A stretch of 44,938 nt of DNA from Akkermansiaceae bacterium (GTDB taxonomy: Bacteria > Verrucomicrobiota > Verrucomicrobiia > Verrucomicrobiales > Akkermansiaceae), in assembly GCA_903919975.1 (NCBI GenBank), contig CAIXKE010000044.1:1-44938 (forward strand), given 5' to 3'. The translations under genes and the position numbers were made by a program. Each line of letters starts with the position of its first letter. Position 1 is the stretch's first letter. This document shows positions 33,224 through 43,100 of the stretch, piece by piece. The notes under the pieces were generated by a model. That model saw only the letters and a list, made by a program, of their open reading frames with translations, was not told the origin of the DNA and ran no database searches.

Positions 33224-33658
33224 ATGGCTGAAACTAACTATTGGATTGGCCGGATGGTCAAAGGATGCGGTCTCGCGGTGACTTGCGTTTTGATGATTGG
33301 TTGCGCGCGCTTCGAAGAGTCCGGATTTCCGGGCAGCGCGTCATCGATGGCGCGGAATCAAATGATGGTGGTGCGCCAGGAACCCGCCACCTTCGGGTAT
33401 TACCGGCTGACCTCGTTGGCGCGTATTTATCCGGATCTGGAGTTTTTCGTGGGAAAGCGCGGGGTGCCTGATTTCCTAGCGGAGACGGATAGCGAGAATC
33501 AGGATTATTTCATCCTCTACTATCTCAAGAAGCGCGAGGCCTTCGCGTGTCGCACTCATCTCGGGCGGCAGCACTCCATCGAATTTGCCGGGCCTTACCC
33601 GATCACCAAACGCGAGTTTGAAACGCTGGATGGATTCCGCAAGAAAACAGTCCGTTGA
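33224..33658 (+). CDS. Small lipoprotein, function unknown
   Basis: 144 residues. A hydrophobic run GCGLAVTCVLMIGC ends in a lipobox (LMIGC), giving a predicted lipidated Cys near residue 27. The ATG at 33254 (MVKGCGLAV) would give a more normal signal peptide than 33224. The mature part (ATFGYYRLTSLARIYPDLEF, GRQHSIEFAGPYPITKREFE) is mixed alpha-beta and not one I recognise. It lies 4 bases after the serine protease gene and 52 bases before the histidine kinase gene. Confidence 0.7.
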   Translation: MAETNYWIGRMVKGCGLAVTCVLMIGCARFEESGFPGSASSMARNQMMVVRQEPATFGYYRLTSLARIYPDLEFFVGKRGVPDFLAETDSENQDYFILYYLKKREAFACRTHLGRQHSIEFAGPYPITKREFETLDGFRKKTVR

Positions 33659-33710
33659 GGTATTGCTTGCCGACAGGGTGATTTTTGGAGGAAAAGCGGG
33701 ATTGTCTTTC

Positions 33711-35075
33711 ATGAATCTTTCGATGGAAAAACCAACCCACGACCTACGTCCGACCAGTTTGAGTGTCTGGATGACGTCGAGTGTGGCGGTATTCGTGCTG
33801 TTGGGTTCGCTTTTATTGGTGCTGGTTTTTGAACGGCATCTGGATCGCGAGGAACGGCGGGCGTTCGAGGGTTTGGCGCGGACGAATGCGAGTTTCCTAG
33901 AGCGCACGCATTTGCCACAAAGCGCGAAAATGGCGGCCCAACTCGGTGAAATCATAGGCGCGAGGGTGTTTTTCTGGCATCCCCGGACGGGCGAGGTGAT
34001 CGGCGAGAACGGCGATACGCTGGACCCCGCAGCGCTGCGGATGCGTTTCGATGGCAGCACAAATTCCATGCCAAACGGCGATTGGATGGTGGGCTTTTCC
34101 GGGCGAGCTGAAACGAAGGTGATTTTTCTGCGTCCGGCATCGGTCCGGGTTTTGGCCATGGATAACACGGATACCTGGCTCGCATTGGGGGTGTTTTGGG
34201 CGCTTTCGTTAGGCCTTGGACTTTGGCTGGCCCGGCGGGTGACCCGACCGCTGCGGAGCTTGGTGGAATCGCTGTCACTTGTCGGAACCGATCAAGCCTT
34301 GCCGGAATTGCCGGTCGATCGGCGGGATGAAATCGGTCTGCTGGCCCAAACCTTGACGCGCACTCACGAAGGATTGTTAGATGAGCGGAGGCGTCGACGC
34401 GCTGCCGAACGCCATGCTTTGTTAGGTCGGATGACCACCAGCCTGGCGCATGAAGTGCGCAACCCGGTGGCCGCGATCCGGATGCACGCACAATTGCTCG
34501 ATCAGGCTGAACCGGCAGAGGCCGCCATCTCGCGGCGCTTGATCGAGAGCGAGGCCGAGCGGATCGAGGGATTGGTGGGCCAGTGGCTGAATTATGCCAA
34601 ACCCGAGCCACCGAAGTTGGGAGAAGTGGATGTTTTCGAGTCCCTGCGCCAAGCTGTCCGGCTGATAGGCCCGCAAGCGCGCCATGCGGGAGTGGTGATT
34701 GATTTGATTGATTCAGGGTCGCCAATTATTTCCGCGGATCGGCATCGGATGCAGCAGGTTTTGGGGAATCTTTTGCGCAATGCGGTGCAGGCCATGCCGA
34801 CTGGTGGTCACGTCACCGTTCGCGTCGTGGATGGTGAATCGCGGGTGGCGATCGTCGTCGAGGATGAGGGTGTGGGTTTTAGTGCGACGGCGCTTACCAG
34901 GTTGGGCGAGGCGTTTTACTCCGAAAAGGAAGGCGGCATGGGCCTCGGTCTTGCTGTTGCGAAAGACATTTGCGAGGCGCATGGTGGTGAGATGGTCGTC
35001 GAAAACCGCGACGGCGGCGGAGCCCGGGTTCAGGCGATCTTTGCAAAATCCGCGCCATCCCACATCAAACCATGA
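33711..35075 (+). CDS. Membrane-bound sensor histidine kinase
   Basis: 454 residues. Two membrane spans (VWMTSSVAVFVLLGSLLLVL near 20-40 and WLALGVFWALSLGLGLWLA near 160-180) enclose a periplasmic sensor of about 120 residues. HAMP follows (RRVTRPLRSLVESL). The dimerisation helix carries the phospho-His in LAHEVRNPVAAIRMHAQLLD; the ATPase has NLLRNAVQAMPTGG (N box), VEDEGVGFS (G1) and GGMGLGLAVAKDICEAHGG (G2). The HExxN form suggests kinase and phosphatase activity, as in NtrB-like kinases. ATG at 33711 or 33723. Its stop overlaps the regulator start by four bases (ATGA). Confidence 0.9.
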   Translation: MNLSMEKPTHDLRPTSLSVWMTSSVAVFVLLGSLLLVLVFERHLDREERRAFEGLARTNASFLERTHLPQSAKMAAQLGEIIGARVFFWHPRTGEVIGENGDTLDPAALRMRFDGSTNSMPNGDWMVGFSGRAETKVIFLRPASVRVLAMDNTDTWLALGVFWALSLGLGLWLARRVTRPLRSLVESLSLVGTDQALPELPVDRRDEIGLLAQTLTRTHEGLLDERRRRRAAERHALLGRMTTSLAHEVRNPVAAIRMHAQLLDQAEPAEAAISRRLIESEAERIEGLVGQWLNYAKPEPPKLGEVDVFESLRQAVRLIGPQARHAGVVIDLIDSGSPIISADRHRMQQVLGNLLRNAVQAMPTGGHVTVRVVDGESRVAIVVEDEGVGFSATALTRLGEAFYSEKEGGMGLGLAVAKDICEAHGGEMVVENRDGGGARVQAIFAKSAPSHIKP

Positions 35076-36400
35076 CAGCCCTCCCCATCCTGATCATCGA
35101 AGACGAGCATGCCCTCGGCACCGCTCTTTCATTTCTCGTCCGCCGGATGGGCCATTTGCCCACTTTGGCGGCTTCGGGGACAGCCGGGCTGGACGCGATC
35201 AAAAAAACCTCCTTTGCGGCGGTGGTGCTCGATATCGGCTTGCCGGATATGAGCGGACTGGAGGTTCTGGAGCGACTGCGGCAAGGCGGAAATTCCGTCC
35301 CGGTGTTGGTGATCACCGCGCATGCCACGCTCGACCACGCGATTCACTCGCAAAAATCTGGAGCCACCGGCTACCTGACAAAGCCGCTCGATTTGCCACA
35401 ATTCGAGCAAACTCTCGGTGCGATGCTGGCCCCCGGTTTGCCGGTGAAAGAAGAAGCATTGCCGGAACACCGTGAAACCCGGAGCGCCACCTTGATCGGG
35501 GCAGCCCCTTGTTTGCGGGATGCCTTCATCGGCATTGCCCGCGCTTGCGCCGGCGACGTGCCGGCGCTCATCACCGGCCCGAGCGGCGCTGGGAAACGGC
35601 TCGCCGCCGCAGTGATTCACGCCCACAGCCCACGGTCGAGCGAGCTGCTAGAGGTGCGGGCTTGTTTGCTCATGACCGAGGCCGCGGACTTCGAGTGCAG
35701 CGGCGGCGGGACGCTCGTCTTAGATGAGGTGACCGAGCTATCAGCTGATCTTCAAACACGCCTTGCCGCATGGTTGGCGAATGCCTCGCACGACCAGGTG
35801 CGCGTGTTGGCGACCACTTCCCGCGACCCTCGTGAGGCGGTCCGCAGCGGGGCTTTGCGCGAGGATTTATACTATGCATTGAGCACATTGACGATTCCGC
35901 TGCCGCCCTTGTGCGAGCGCAGCGGAGACATTCCGGCGCTCAGTTCGTTTTTCGTGGGAATGCGCGGCGGGGCATCTCCGCCACCCGTGCTGACTCCGCC
36001 GGTGGTGGCCGCATTGCAGGCATACGGATGGCCGGGAAATGTCCGCGAATTGCGGCATGTCTTGGACTACGCCGTCACCATGAGTGGCGGCGGACCGGTT
36101 TTCCTGAGTCACCTGCCCGCACATGTGGCGGCTGCCGCGATCACGGGTGATGCGGCCGAAATCGCGCCCGGCGAGCTTGAGGCGGTGATTGCCCGTTGGT
36201 TGGATGCCGGATTGGTCCTACCCGAAAGCGAGCAACCGGATTACGAGCTGTTGCTGGAACGGATCGAAACCGTGATGCTGCGACACTTGTTAGGGCGCCA
36301 TGAAAACCGGCCGACTCGTTTGGCTGCCGCCCTGCGCATCCACCGGGCGACCCTCCGGCAAAAGCTGCGCCGCGTCGGATTGCAACGCGATGATGTTTGA
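35072..36400 (+). CDS. NtrC-like response regulator lacking the GAFTGA loop
   Basis: 442 residues. The receiver domain has acidic DE at 11-12, phospho-acceptor Asp54 in VVLDIGLPDMSG, and LTKPLD. The AAA+ domain has Walker A GPSGAGKR (about 169-176; Arg where Glu is usual) and Walker B GGGTLVLDEV (about 212-221), only 36 residues apart instead of about 60. The missing stretch is the one that carries GAFTGA, the sigma-54 contact. The sensor II WPGNVRELRHVL and a Fis-type helix-turn-helix (RLAAALRIHRATLRQKLRRV) are intact. It probably does not activate sigma-54 promoters and may work with the main sigma factor or as a repressor. Confidence 0.9.
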   Translation: MTALPILIIEDEHALGTALSFLVRRMGHLPTLAASGTAGLDAIKKTSFAAVVLDIGLPDMSGLEVLERLRQGGNSVPVLVITAHATLDHAIHSQKSGATGYLTKPLDLPQFEQTLGAMLAPGLPVKEEALPEHRETRSATLIGAAPCLRDAFIGIARACAGDVPALITGPSGAGKRLAAAVIHAHSPRSSELLEVRACLLMTEAADFECSGGGTLVLDEVTELSADLQTRLAAWLANASHDQVRVLATTSRDPREAVRSGALREDLYYALSTLTIPLPPLCERSGDIPALSSFFVGMRGGASPPPVLTPPVVAALQAYGWPGNVRELRHVLDYAVTMSGGGPVFLSHLPAHVAAAAITGDAAEIAPGELEAVIARWLDAGLVLPESEQPDYELLLERIETVMLRHLLGRHENRPTRLAAALRIHRATLRQKLRRVGLQRDDV

Positions 36401-36404
36401 TCGG

Positions 36405-36532
36405 AAAGGAGCCACGACACTCCTGTCGTGGATGCGGATGAAAAGCCTTTGAGGTAGAGCTTCGCGCAATTCAAAGACCCCGCATCCGCAGCACCACAAG
36501 AGTGTGGTGCCTCCGGAGTGTGGCACCTCCTT
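36405..36532. repeat. REPIN-like element D
   Basis: Starts AAAGGAG and at once the hairpin CCACGACACTCCTGTCGTGG (36412-36431). TGCGGATG and CTTTGA are matched by TTCAAAG and GCATCCGCA. The closing hairpin CACCACAAGAGTGTGGTG is followed by CCTCC, then a near-duplicate of the end, GGAGTGTGGCACCTCCTT. It is about 80 percent like element C at 31023 by eye. Confidence 0.75.
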
Positions 36533-36671
36533 CATCGGTCGAAAAAACGCCATCATTTCGAGCGCTTGGACAAACCCTGTCCACCTCGGTCGATTGACTC
36601 CGGGCGGCCGTTTATGCGATTGAGGGTGCCGCGAAGCCTGTCAGGCGCGCAATTTCTCTTCAAAAACGATC

Positions 36672-38774
36672 ATGAATCAAAGCGCCCCGATTCTCTTCCT
36701 CATCGCGACTACGCCCGTTTTTGCTCAGGATTTTCTCGATCCCTTGTTTGTGACTGCCTCGCGCTCGGAACAAGCGGCGAGTTCCGCGGCGTATTCGACG
36801 GCATACGTCGATGCGGATTTCATGCGGGATAACACGCGACGCACCTTGCCGGAAGCTCTGCAATACACGCCCGGCGTGCTCGTTCAAAAAACCGCGCACG
36901 GTCATGGGTCGCCATTCATCCGTGGCTTCACCGGTCGACAAAATCTTCTGCTTTTGGATGGCGTGCGCCTCAACAATTCGACGCTGCGCAGTGGTCCGGT
37001 GCAGTATTGGAATACGGTGGATTCGCTCTCCATCGATCACTTGGAGTTGATTAAAAGCCAAGGATCTGTGCTTTACGGGTCCGATGCCGTCGGCGGGACT
37101 TTGAATGGGTTTACGAAATTTTCGGATTTTCGTTCACGCGCAGCAGGTGAGGCTTATGTCGGCGGCTCGGCTTCGTATGAATTCCGCGCGAACGGGCAGG
37201 GAAGTCACATCGGGCGATTGGAAACGGAAACCGGCGTCGGCGGGAAATTCGGGGTTTGGCTCGGTCTTTCCGCCAAGGATTACGGCGATATCGAGGACTC
37301 TTCGGTCGGCCGCATGACGGGAACGGGCTATCCTGAAGAGGATATCGACTTCCGTGCGGACTGGGCAGTAACGGCGGATTCCACACTGACATTCGCATAC
37401 AACCGGGTGAATCAAGACGCGATTTCGCGCTGGCACCGGACGCCGGACAACCCCGGTTGGGAGAAGGATGGCCACGTCGCCGAGCCCGGACTCTGGAATA
37501 CCAATACCTATGATCAGGAACGCTCGTTAACCTACTTGCGATACGCTGGTGAAAACCCGCAGTCGGGCTCGTTTATCCAACGCTGGAACGCCACGATTTC
37601 ATATCAATCCTCCGCCGACTCCGAGTTTCAGGACCGAAATCCCGCTCAAAACAGCATCCGCGCCTCGAACATCGATCTCGAAACCTTCGGCACCGACCTC
37701 ACGTTGGAGTCGGAGGCGGGACCGGGGACTTTGGTATATGGCTTCGATTTTTATCACGACAACGTCAATTCCTCCGGCTACCAGCAACGGGCCGACGGCT
37801 CGAATTTTAAGGAAGTTCTGCCCATCGCGGATGATTCGGAATACGATCTCTTTGGCTCGTTCGCCCAGTATGTTTGGAGGCCCAGCGACGCCGTGGAAAT
37901 CACCGCCGGTGCGCGTTACACGCATGCCAAGGCTACGCTCGGTCGATTTTTCGATGCCAATAACGTAGAGCAAACCGATCAATCCCAGAGTTGGGATTCG
38001 GCGGTCGGAGCGTTGCGCGGCCTCTACCGGATCAATTCCACCTGGAGTGTGTTTGGTGGAATTTCGCAGGCTTTCCGCGCGCCGAATCTCGATGACCTCA
38101 GCGGAAATATGAGCTCCCGGTCGGGTGGCGATTCGCTGGGTTCCGTCGATGTCGATCCTGAGAAGTTTTTGACCTATGAAATCGGCGTCCGCCAAGTCGC
38201 CGACAGTTACTCGTTCGCAGGCTCGGTGTTTTACACGGATGCGGATGATCTCATCACCGGAGTGCCCGTCGTTTCCGGCAGTAAAAACCAAGTCACCACC
38301 AATGCCTCGTCGGCTTATATCTACGGAGTCGAGGTCGAAGGTGCATGGCGGTTTTCCCCGCAATGGACGCTGTCTGGTTTTGCCGCTTGGCAGGATGGCC
38401 GAACCGAGAGTCCGGCATACCTCGGCGGACCGCTGAGTGACAAGCCAATGACTCGCCAGCTTCCGCTCACCGGTTCGCTAGCCCTCCGCTGGACGACTCC
38501 GTCGGAAAAGTATTGGATCGAGGGGCGCATGTTGGTCGCCGCCACCGAGGATCGCATCACGGCCGAGGATCAGGCTGCGGACAACCAACGCATCCCGACG
38601 AATGGTACGCCCGGCTACATCATCGCCTCGCTCCACGCCGGTTGGAAGGTCAGCGAGCACATCGATCTGACCTGTGGAATCGAGAATTTGACGGACGAGG
38701 ATTACCGCAGTCACGGTTCCGGCCAGAATGAACCGGGCCTGAGCGGGATTTTCGGAGCCAAGGTTTCTTGGTGA
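36672..38774 (+). CDS. TonB-dependent outer-membrane receptor
   Basis: 700 residues. Signal peptide MNQSAPILFLIATTPVFAQ. A TonB-box-like LFVTASR near 25-31 is followed by a plug domain (TLPEALQYTPGVLVQKTAHG, SPFIRGFTGRQNLLLLDGVR, SIDHLELIKSQGSVLYGSDA, GGTLN) and a beta barrel that ends in the usual aromatic residue (GAKVSW). Late segments YEIGVRQ and LTCGIENLTDEDYRSHGSG are family-typical. It imports a ligand such as a siderophore, cobalamin or sugar across the outer membrane; which one is not evident. No TonB, ExbB or ABC genes adjoin it, and I see no cobalamin riboswitch in its leader. Confidence 0.92.
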   Translation: MNQSAPILFLIATTPVFAQDFLDPLFVTASRSEQAASSAAYSTAYVDADFMRDNTRRTLPEALQYTPGVLVQKTAHGHGSPFIRGFTGRQNLLLLDGVRLNNSTLRSGPVQYWNTVDSLSIDHLELIKSQGSVLYGSDAVGGTLNGFTKFSDFRSRAAGEAYVGGSASYEFRANGQGSHIGRLETETGVGGKFGVWLGLSAKDYGDIEDSSVGRMTGTGYPEEDIDFRADWAVTADSTLTFAYNRVNQDAISRWHRTPDNPGWEKDGHVAEPGLWNTNTYDQERSLTYLRYAGENPQSGSFIQRWNATISYQSSADSEFQDRNPAQNSIRASNIDLETFGTDLTLESEAGPGTLVYGFDFYHDNVNSSGYQQRADGSNFKEVLPIADDSEYDLFGSFAQYVWRPSDAVEITAGARYTHAKATLGRFFDANNVEQTDQSQSWDSAVGALRGLYRINSTWSVFGGISQAFRAPNLDDLSGNMSSRSGGDSLGSVDVDPEKFLTYEIGVRQVADSYSFAGSVFYTDADDLITGVPVVSGSKNQVTTNASSAYIYGVEVEGAWRFSPQWTLSGFAAWQDGRTESPAYLGGPLSDKPMTRQLPLTGSLALRWTTPSEKYWIEGRMLVAATEDRITAEDQAADNQRIPTNGTPGYIIASLHAGWKVSEHIDLTCGIENLTDEDYRSHGSGQNEPGLSGIFGAKVSW

Positions 38775-38884
38775 GTGGGCTCGGATTTAGTAAAATCTTC
38801 CGTATTTATTACTTGCCGCCATGAAAGGCACGAGTAAATTTCATTTAATTAAGTGCGGCATCTCCGTGCTTAATATTAATAAAC

Positions 38885-38898
38885 CGGGGCGTTCGCCC
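38885..38898 (+). other. Perfect GC hairpin ahead of the pseudopilin gene
   Basis: GGGGCGTTCGCCCC forms a 6 bp stem with a tight TT turn, or a UUCG-type tetraloop, in an otherwise AT-rich 160-base gap. It is 33 bases before the pseudopilin start. No T-run follows, so it may be a leader structure that protects or controls the pilin mRNA rather than the end of the receptor transcript. Confidence 0.4.
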
Positions 38899-38931
38899 CA
38901 TTGATAAAAACCGAAAAATACACACAACCCT

Positions 38932-39609
38932 ATGAAAGCTAAATTCGCAATACGTCGAGGTTTTACCTTGGTGGAACTTCTTGTCGTCATCGTTATCATC
39001 GCAGCCCTTGCTGGTCTTACCGCCCCAATGGTGCTCAGCAAAGTTAAGAAAGCCGACCAAACCGAAGCGATCAGCAATGCCCGCCAGATCGGAATGGCTA
39101 TGTTCGAGTTCCAATCGGAATATGGCAGATACCCCGATACAAAGACGCTCGCGACGCTGACGGCAAACGGCCTTACCGAAGAATACACACCCACTGCAGG
39201 TGCCGACTCCAATGGTTACTTCCTCCAGTTGTTCGCTGCGGGCTTCACAACATCGGAGCAAATGTTTTTCGCCAAAACTGGCGTCTCTAAAAAACCGGAC
39301 GGTAATATTCTTGGTGCGGAAGCCTTGGCAGCAGGTGAAGTCGGCTTTGGCTATATCCTTGATGGCACGGATGGTCTGACCACTGGCGCTAATCCTGCGT
39401 GTGTGCTTGCGGTAACTCCTCTCGCAGCGGGCGGTGCCACTTTCAATCCAGGCACATTCGATAAGAAGGCTGTGCTTCTGCGCCTCGACAACAGTGTTTT
39501 GGTTGCGAATGTCAATAAAGCCGGAGAGGCGACGGTAGGCAGTGAAGAACTGCTTGCCGCCAAATTCTGGGACGATGTTGAACCGACAATCGTACCTCCC
39601 AGCGAATAA
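38932..39609 (+). CDS. Type II secretion/type IV pilus-like pseudopilin
   Basis: 225 residues. A short basic leader MKAKFAIRRG is followed by FTLVELLVVIVIIAALAGLT, the prepilin peptidase site (cut after Gly10, Phe methylated) with Glu5 of the mature protein. The hydrophobic helix continues into KVKKADQTEAISNARQIGMA and a globular part with SEYGRYPDTKTLATL, as in G/H-type pseudopilins of Verrucomicrobia. It could be a minor pilin or an exported surface protein; many such single genes occur in this phylum. No assembly genes are near. A strong terminator follows at 39636. Confidence 0.88.
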   Translation: MKAKFAIRRGFTLVELLVVIVIIAALAGLTAPMVLSKVKKADQTEAISNARQIGMAMFEFQSEYGRYPDTKTLATLTANGLTEEYTPTAGADSNGYFLQLFAAGFTTSEQMFFAKTGVSKKPDGNILGAEALAAGEVGFGYILDGTDGLTTGANPACVLAVTPLAAGGATFNPGTFDKKAVLLRLDNSVLVANVNKAGEATVGSEELLAAKFWDDVEPTIVPPSE

Positions 39610-39635
39610 GGATCTGTTTCAAATTTAACGACAAA

Positions 39636-39669
39636 CCGGGCAACCTTCTGGGTTGCCCGGCTTTTTTTA
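39636..39669 (+). terminator. Rho-independent terminator after the pseudopilin gene
   Basis: CCGGGCAACC (39636-39645) pairs exactly with GGTTGCCCGG (39651-39660) round a five-base loop, followed by CTTTTTTTATT. It lies 27 bases after the pseudopilin stop, so this gene probably forms its own transcript. Confidence 0.92.
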
Positions 39670-39725
39670 TTTGCGCGGCAGCGGTTCCTCGCCGACGGAT
39701 CTGCCGAGTCCCGCCCCAAGAAAAA

Positions 39726-40139
39726 ATGCCTCAGGAAATCATTTCGCAAGCGTTCCTTCCGTATCCCGTCTCCACGCTGAGCCCCCCCATCATTCCGACG
39801 GACCTCAGTTCTTTCAAAGCCCGTGGAATCTCCGAGGTGGAACGGGACTTGCAGCAAAAACTACAGGAAATCCGCGAACAATACTTGCGGGCCATCGATC
39901 ACTTCAATTGGAACAAACTGGTCTATGAGGCGGAGATCCGCTTCGAGCCGATCGTAGGCGGAATTTATCATCTCTACGATATGCGCGGACGTCGCGCTCT
40001 ATCGATGATTTCTCCTCATCAATGGTCAAGTCGGCACCTCGCCACCGTGCGCCTGAATGTGGATCGGCAATGGTTGATCGTGGAAATCGGCAAAGGGGTG
40101 GATTCGCGAGAACTCTTTGGAAGAGAGTTGGCCATTTAA
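39726..40139 (+). CDS. DUF2452-like protein, function unknown
   Basis: 137 residues, soluble. After a proline-rich start there is a helix (VERDLQQKLQEIREQYLRAI), then FNWNKLVYEAEIRFEPIVGG and YHLYDMRGRRALSMISPHQW. The pattern, in which a small beta domain with YxLY and LSxISPxxW follows a helix, matches what I remember of DUF2452. The role of the family is unknown. It faces the Tricorn-like gene, with only 4 bases between stops. Confidence 0.7.
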   Translation: MPQEIISQAFLPYPVSTLSPPIIPTDLSSFKARGISEVERDLQQKLQEIREQYLRAIDHFNWNKLVYEAEIRFEPIVGGIYHLYDMRGRRALSMISPHQWSSRHLATVRLNVDRQWLIVEIGKGVDSRELFGRELAI

Positions 40140-40143
40140 GAAG

Positions 40144-43100
40144 TTACATGTCTTTCAGTAATTCCAGCGCCTTGATGAGTTGCGGATCGTGTCCGGCGGC
40201 TTGATCCGCAGGCGTTGATTCCACCATATAGTCGGGTTGCGCTCCGCGGGAATCGAGGTTTTGTCCTGTGCCGAAATTGAACCACCCGCGAAAGGGGACT
40301 TGGAGCACGCCTACATCGGGAATGGTGGTCTTGACTGCTGAAATCACGCCTCCAGCGGTGGCGACGCCGACCAGTGGGGCCCGTTTGAGATGTTTTACGG
40401 CGTGGCAGAAAATTTCCGCATTGGAGAAGGTGTCCTGATTGCAAAGCACCACCATCGCTTGGTTCCATGAAGGGGAGGATTGGCGATCCACCGGGTATCC
40501 AGTCGGTCCGTCGCGGGAAACGGTGAATGCATGTTCGGGTTGGCAGAACATGGCCAGCATGCGGTCGGCCTCGCGACCACCGCCGTTGTCGCGGAGATCA
40601 AGAATCAATGACTCGGAGGTGAGGGATGCTTGATAGATCTTCAAGGCCAGATTCTCCAAGGTGTCACGGTTCATATTAGGCACTCGCAGATAGGATGCTT
40701 TGGGATTCGCCTGCGCCACCTGTTCACGGGCGGTGTTTTCCCGTTCTTGAAGGCATAGTTCCCGGGCTTTCCGGTAGGAAATGCAGCGCAGTTCGATCAC
40801 TCGTTCGCGACCGTCCTTGCTGCGGATTCGTAAGGGCAGCGGACGATTTTCGGCATCGTTGAAAAACCGATGCAATGGGGTCCCGTTGAAAACCTCCTCG
40901 CCCGCGATCCGGAGGATGCGATCACCGGGTTCCGGCGGCTCCGGAAGCATGGAGACTTCCGAACCCGGGATCACCCGCGTGATGAGTAGCGGGCCGGCAG
41001 GATCGGCGTTTTCATCAACGAATACGAACCCCGGGTGGGCACTCAGTTCTTTATCTGGTGTCTTGCGGCTTTCTTTGGGCCAAGGTTCTGGGGTGAAGCC
41101 CAGGTGCGAGGCGTTGAGTTCGCCGCGCAGGTGTTTGATCACGCGATTGAATTGCCGCGAATCTCTCGCCAGCTTTGCGGCATCCTCGTATTTTGCCCGT
41201 AGAGCATTCCAATCCCGACCATTCATTTTTGGATCGTAAAAACGTTCGCCGAGCGTCCGCCAGATCCGCCTGAATCCGAGAGTGAGGACTTCTTCGCGAG
41301 GCCGCTTTACCTTCATGGAAATCGGAAATTCAATGGTCCCGGATTTCGTGAAAACCTCAGGTGTTTGATTCACCCGCCACAAGATGGCTCCATCTGAAGT
41401 GATTCGGATGGGAATGCCTCCGCGCTCCACCAGCATTCGCATGTCGGTGCCGTCCACGTTGATTTGATAGGTTTTGTTCGAGGATTTCTGAGCGCTTTGA
41501 AAATAGAGTGAGTCTGAGTCGGTCGCCCACATCAGGCGGGTTGGCTCAATGTCTTGGGTGGAAATGTGTGTCGGCTCAGAGGTAGCGGTGGGCCCGATTT
41601 TGCCGAAATCGAATCGCCACAATTGGGATTTTTCCGATTTGTCACGCGTGGTGGAAAACACCAACCAGCGACCATCCGGCGACCATTTGGGTGAATCATC
41701 GTAAGCAGGGTGGCGCGTCAAATTCACCGGCTCCCTCCCGCCATCGGCGGCGGTCAGCCAGATGTCTCGATTGGAATTGCGGTCTTCCGCGGCAATCGCC
41801 AGCCAACGACCATCGGGTGACCAGTCAAAGGTCGGCTTGTCCCAACACTTGTAAACGAGGCGCGCATCAGTGCCGTCCGCCGCAGCGGTGAATACGTCAC
41901 CATTGCCCTCAACCCAGGCGATTTTCGAGCTATTGGGGCTTAGTTTCAAACGTCCTTTTGAGCGAGTGCCATAGGTGACCGGGGTTTCATGGAGCAGCGT
42001 GTCATTTTGAATGCGAGCGCGGAAATAGTTAGCTTCGATGCCGTCATCTCGCAGGAAATACAGCCAGTCGCCGATTGGTGATAAATGGACATCGTCTTCC
42101 GCCGCCGGGGTTTCAGTCAAATGGACTGGAGCCTTACTCGATTCCGTGATTTTCCACAAATCACCCGCCGCCGAGAAGACCACTTGTTTGAGATCCTGGG
42201 TGAAATCAGCGCTCAGAGTTCCGTCGATCATTTGAGTGTCGGTGGAAACATCGGGAAGTTTCTGATGGGTCCATAACTGGATGGAGATCGGCTTAGGATC
42301 ACTCTTCGGGCGATAACGGAATATCTCGAAACCGCAGGTGAATACCAGCGTTGATCCATCGGCTGATAGATCCGGTGAGATCACGCCATCGTCGTCGAAA
42401 TGCGTGAGTTTTTTCTCCTCTCCATGATGACTCCGTCGCCAAAGATTGGGCGTGCCGTCGATGGCTGAAACAAAGTAAAACCCCGTCCCATCCGGCAACC
42501 ACAACGGCGAGCGCGCTTCCGTCTCTCCGGCGACAAGGCATTCGAAGGTCCGGCCCTTGATCTGATAGAGCCAAATTTGTGAAGCCCTCGATCCCCGGTA
42601 CCCCTTGCGGTAAAGTTGTTCTCCGCCCCGGCAGAAAAGCACGCTTTTGCCATCGGGCGACCATGCGGGGGAATGGCCGGCGGCATCGAATAAACGCCGC
42701 TCGCGGCGATCGCTTGTCAGGTCGATTTCTATGAGCTGTGTGCCTCGGGAATCCGGGCGTTCGCGGGCACCTCCGATGAGCGCGTATCGGCCATCCGGCG
42801 AGAGGCACTCGAGTTTATTGCCCTCGGTGTGGTGGGTATGCTGGAAAAGATCCCCACCGGTTACCGGCATGGAATAGACCTGTTGTGAGCCGCTGCGGTT
42901 TGAGGAGAAAATGATTCGTTTCCCATCCGGGCTGAAGCGCGGATAGGCATCGTGGGCCGGGTGTTGAACAATGCATTTGGCCTCACCGCCATCGACCGAT
43001 GCGGTCCAAAGGTCTTCCGCCCACTCGAAGACCATCGATTTTCCATCGGGCGAAACCGCCGGAGTCGAAATGATCCGCAAGGGAACGGCTCCCGGTGGTG

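Noticed and set aside
36533-36671. A cobalamin or other riboswitch before the TonB-dependent receptor gene.
   Set aside because: A GTCAGG-like stretch is present but the B12 box and the rest of the aptamer are not.
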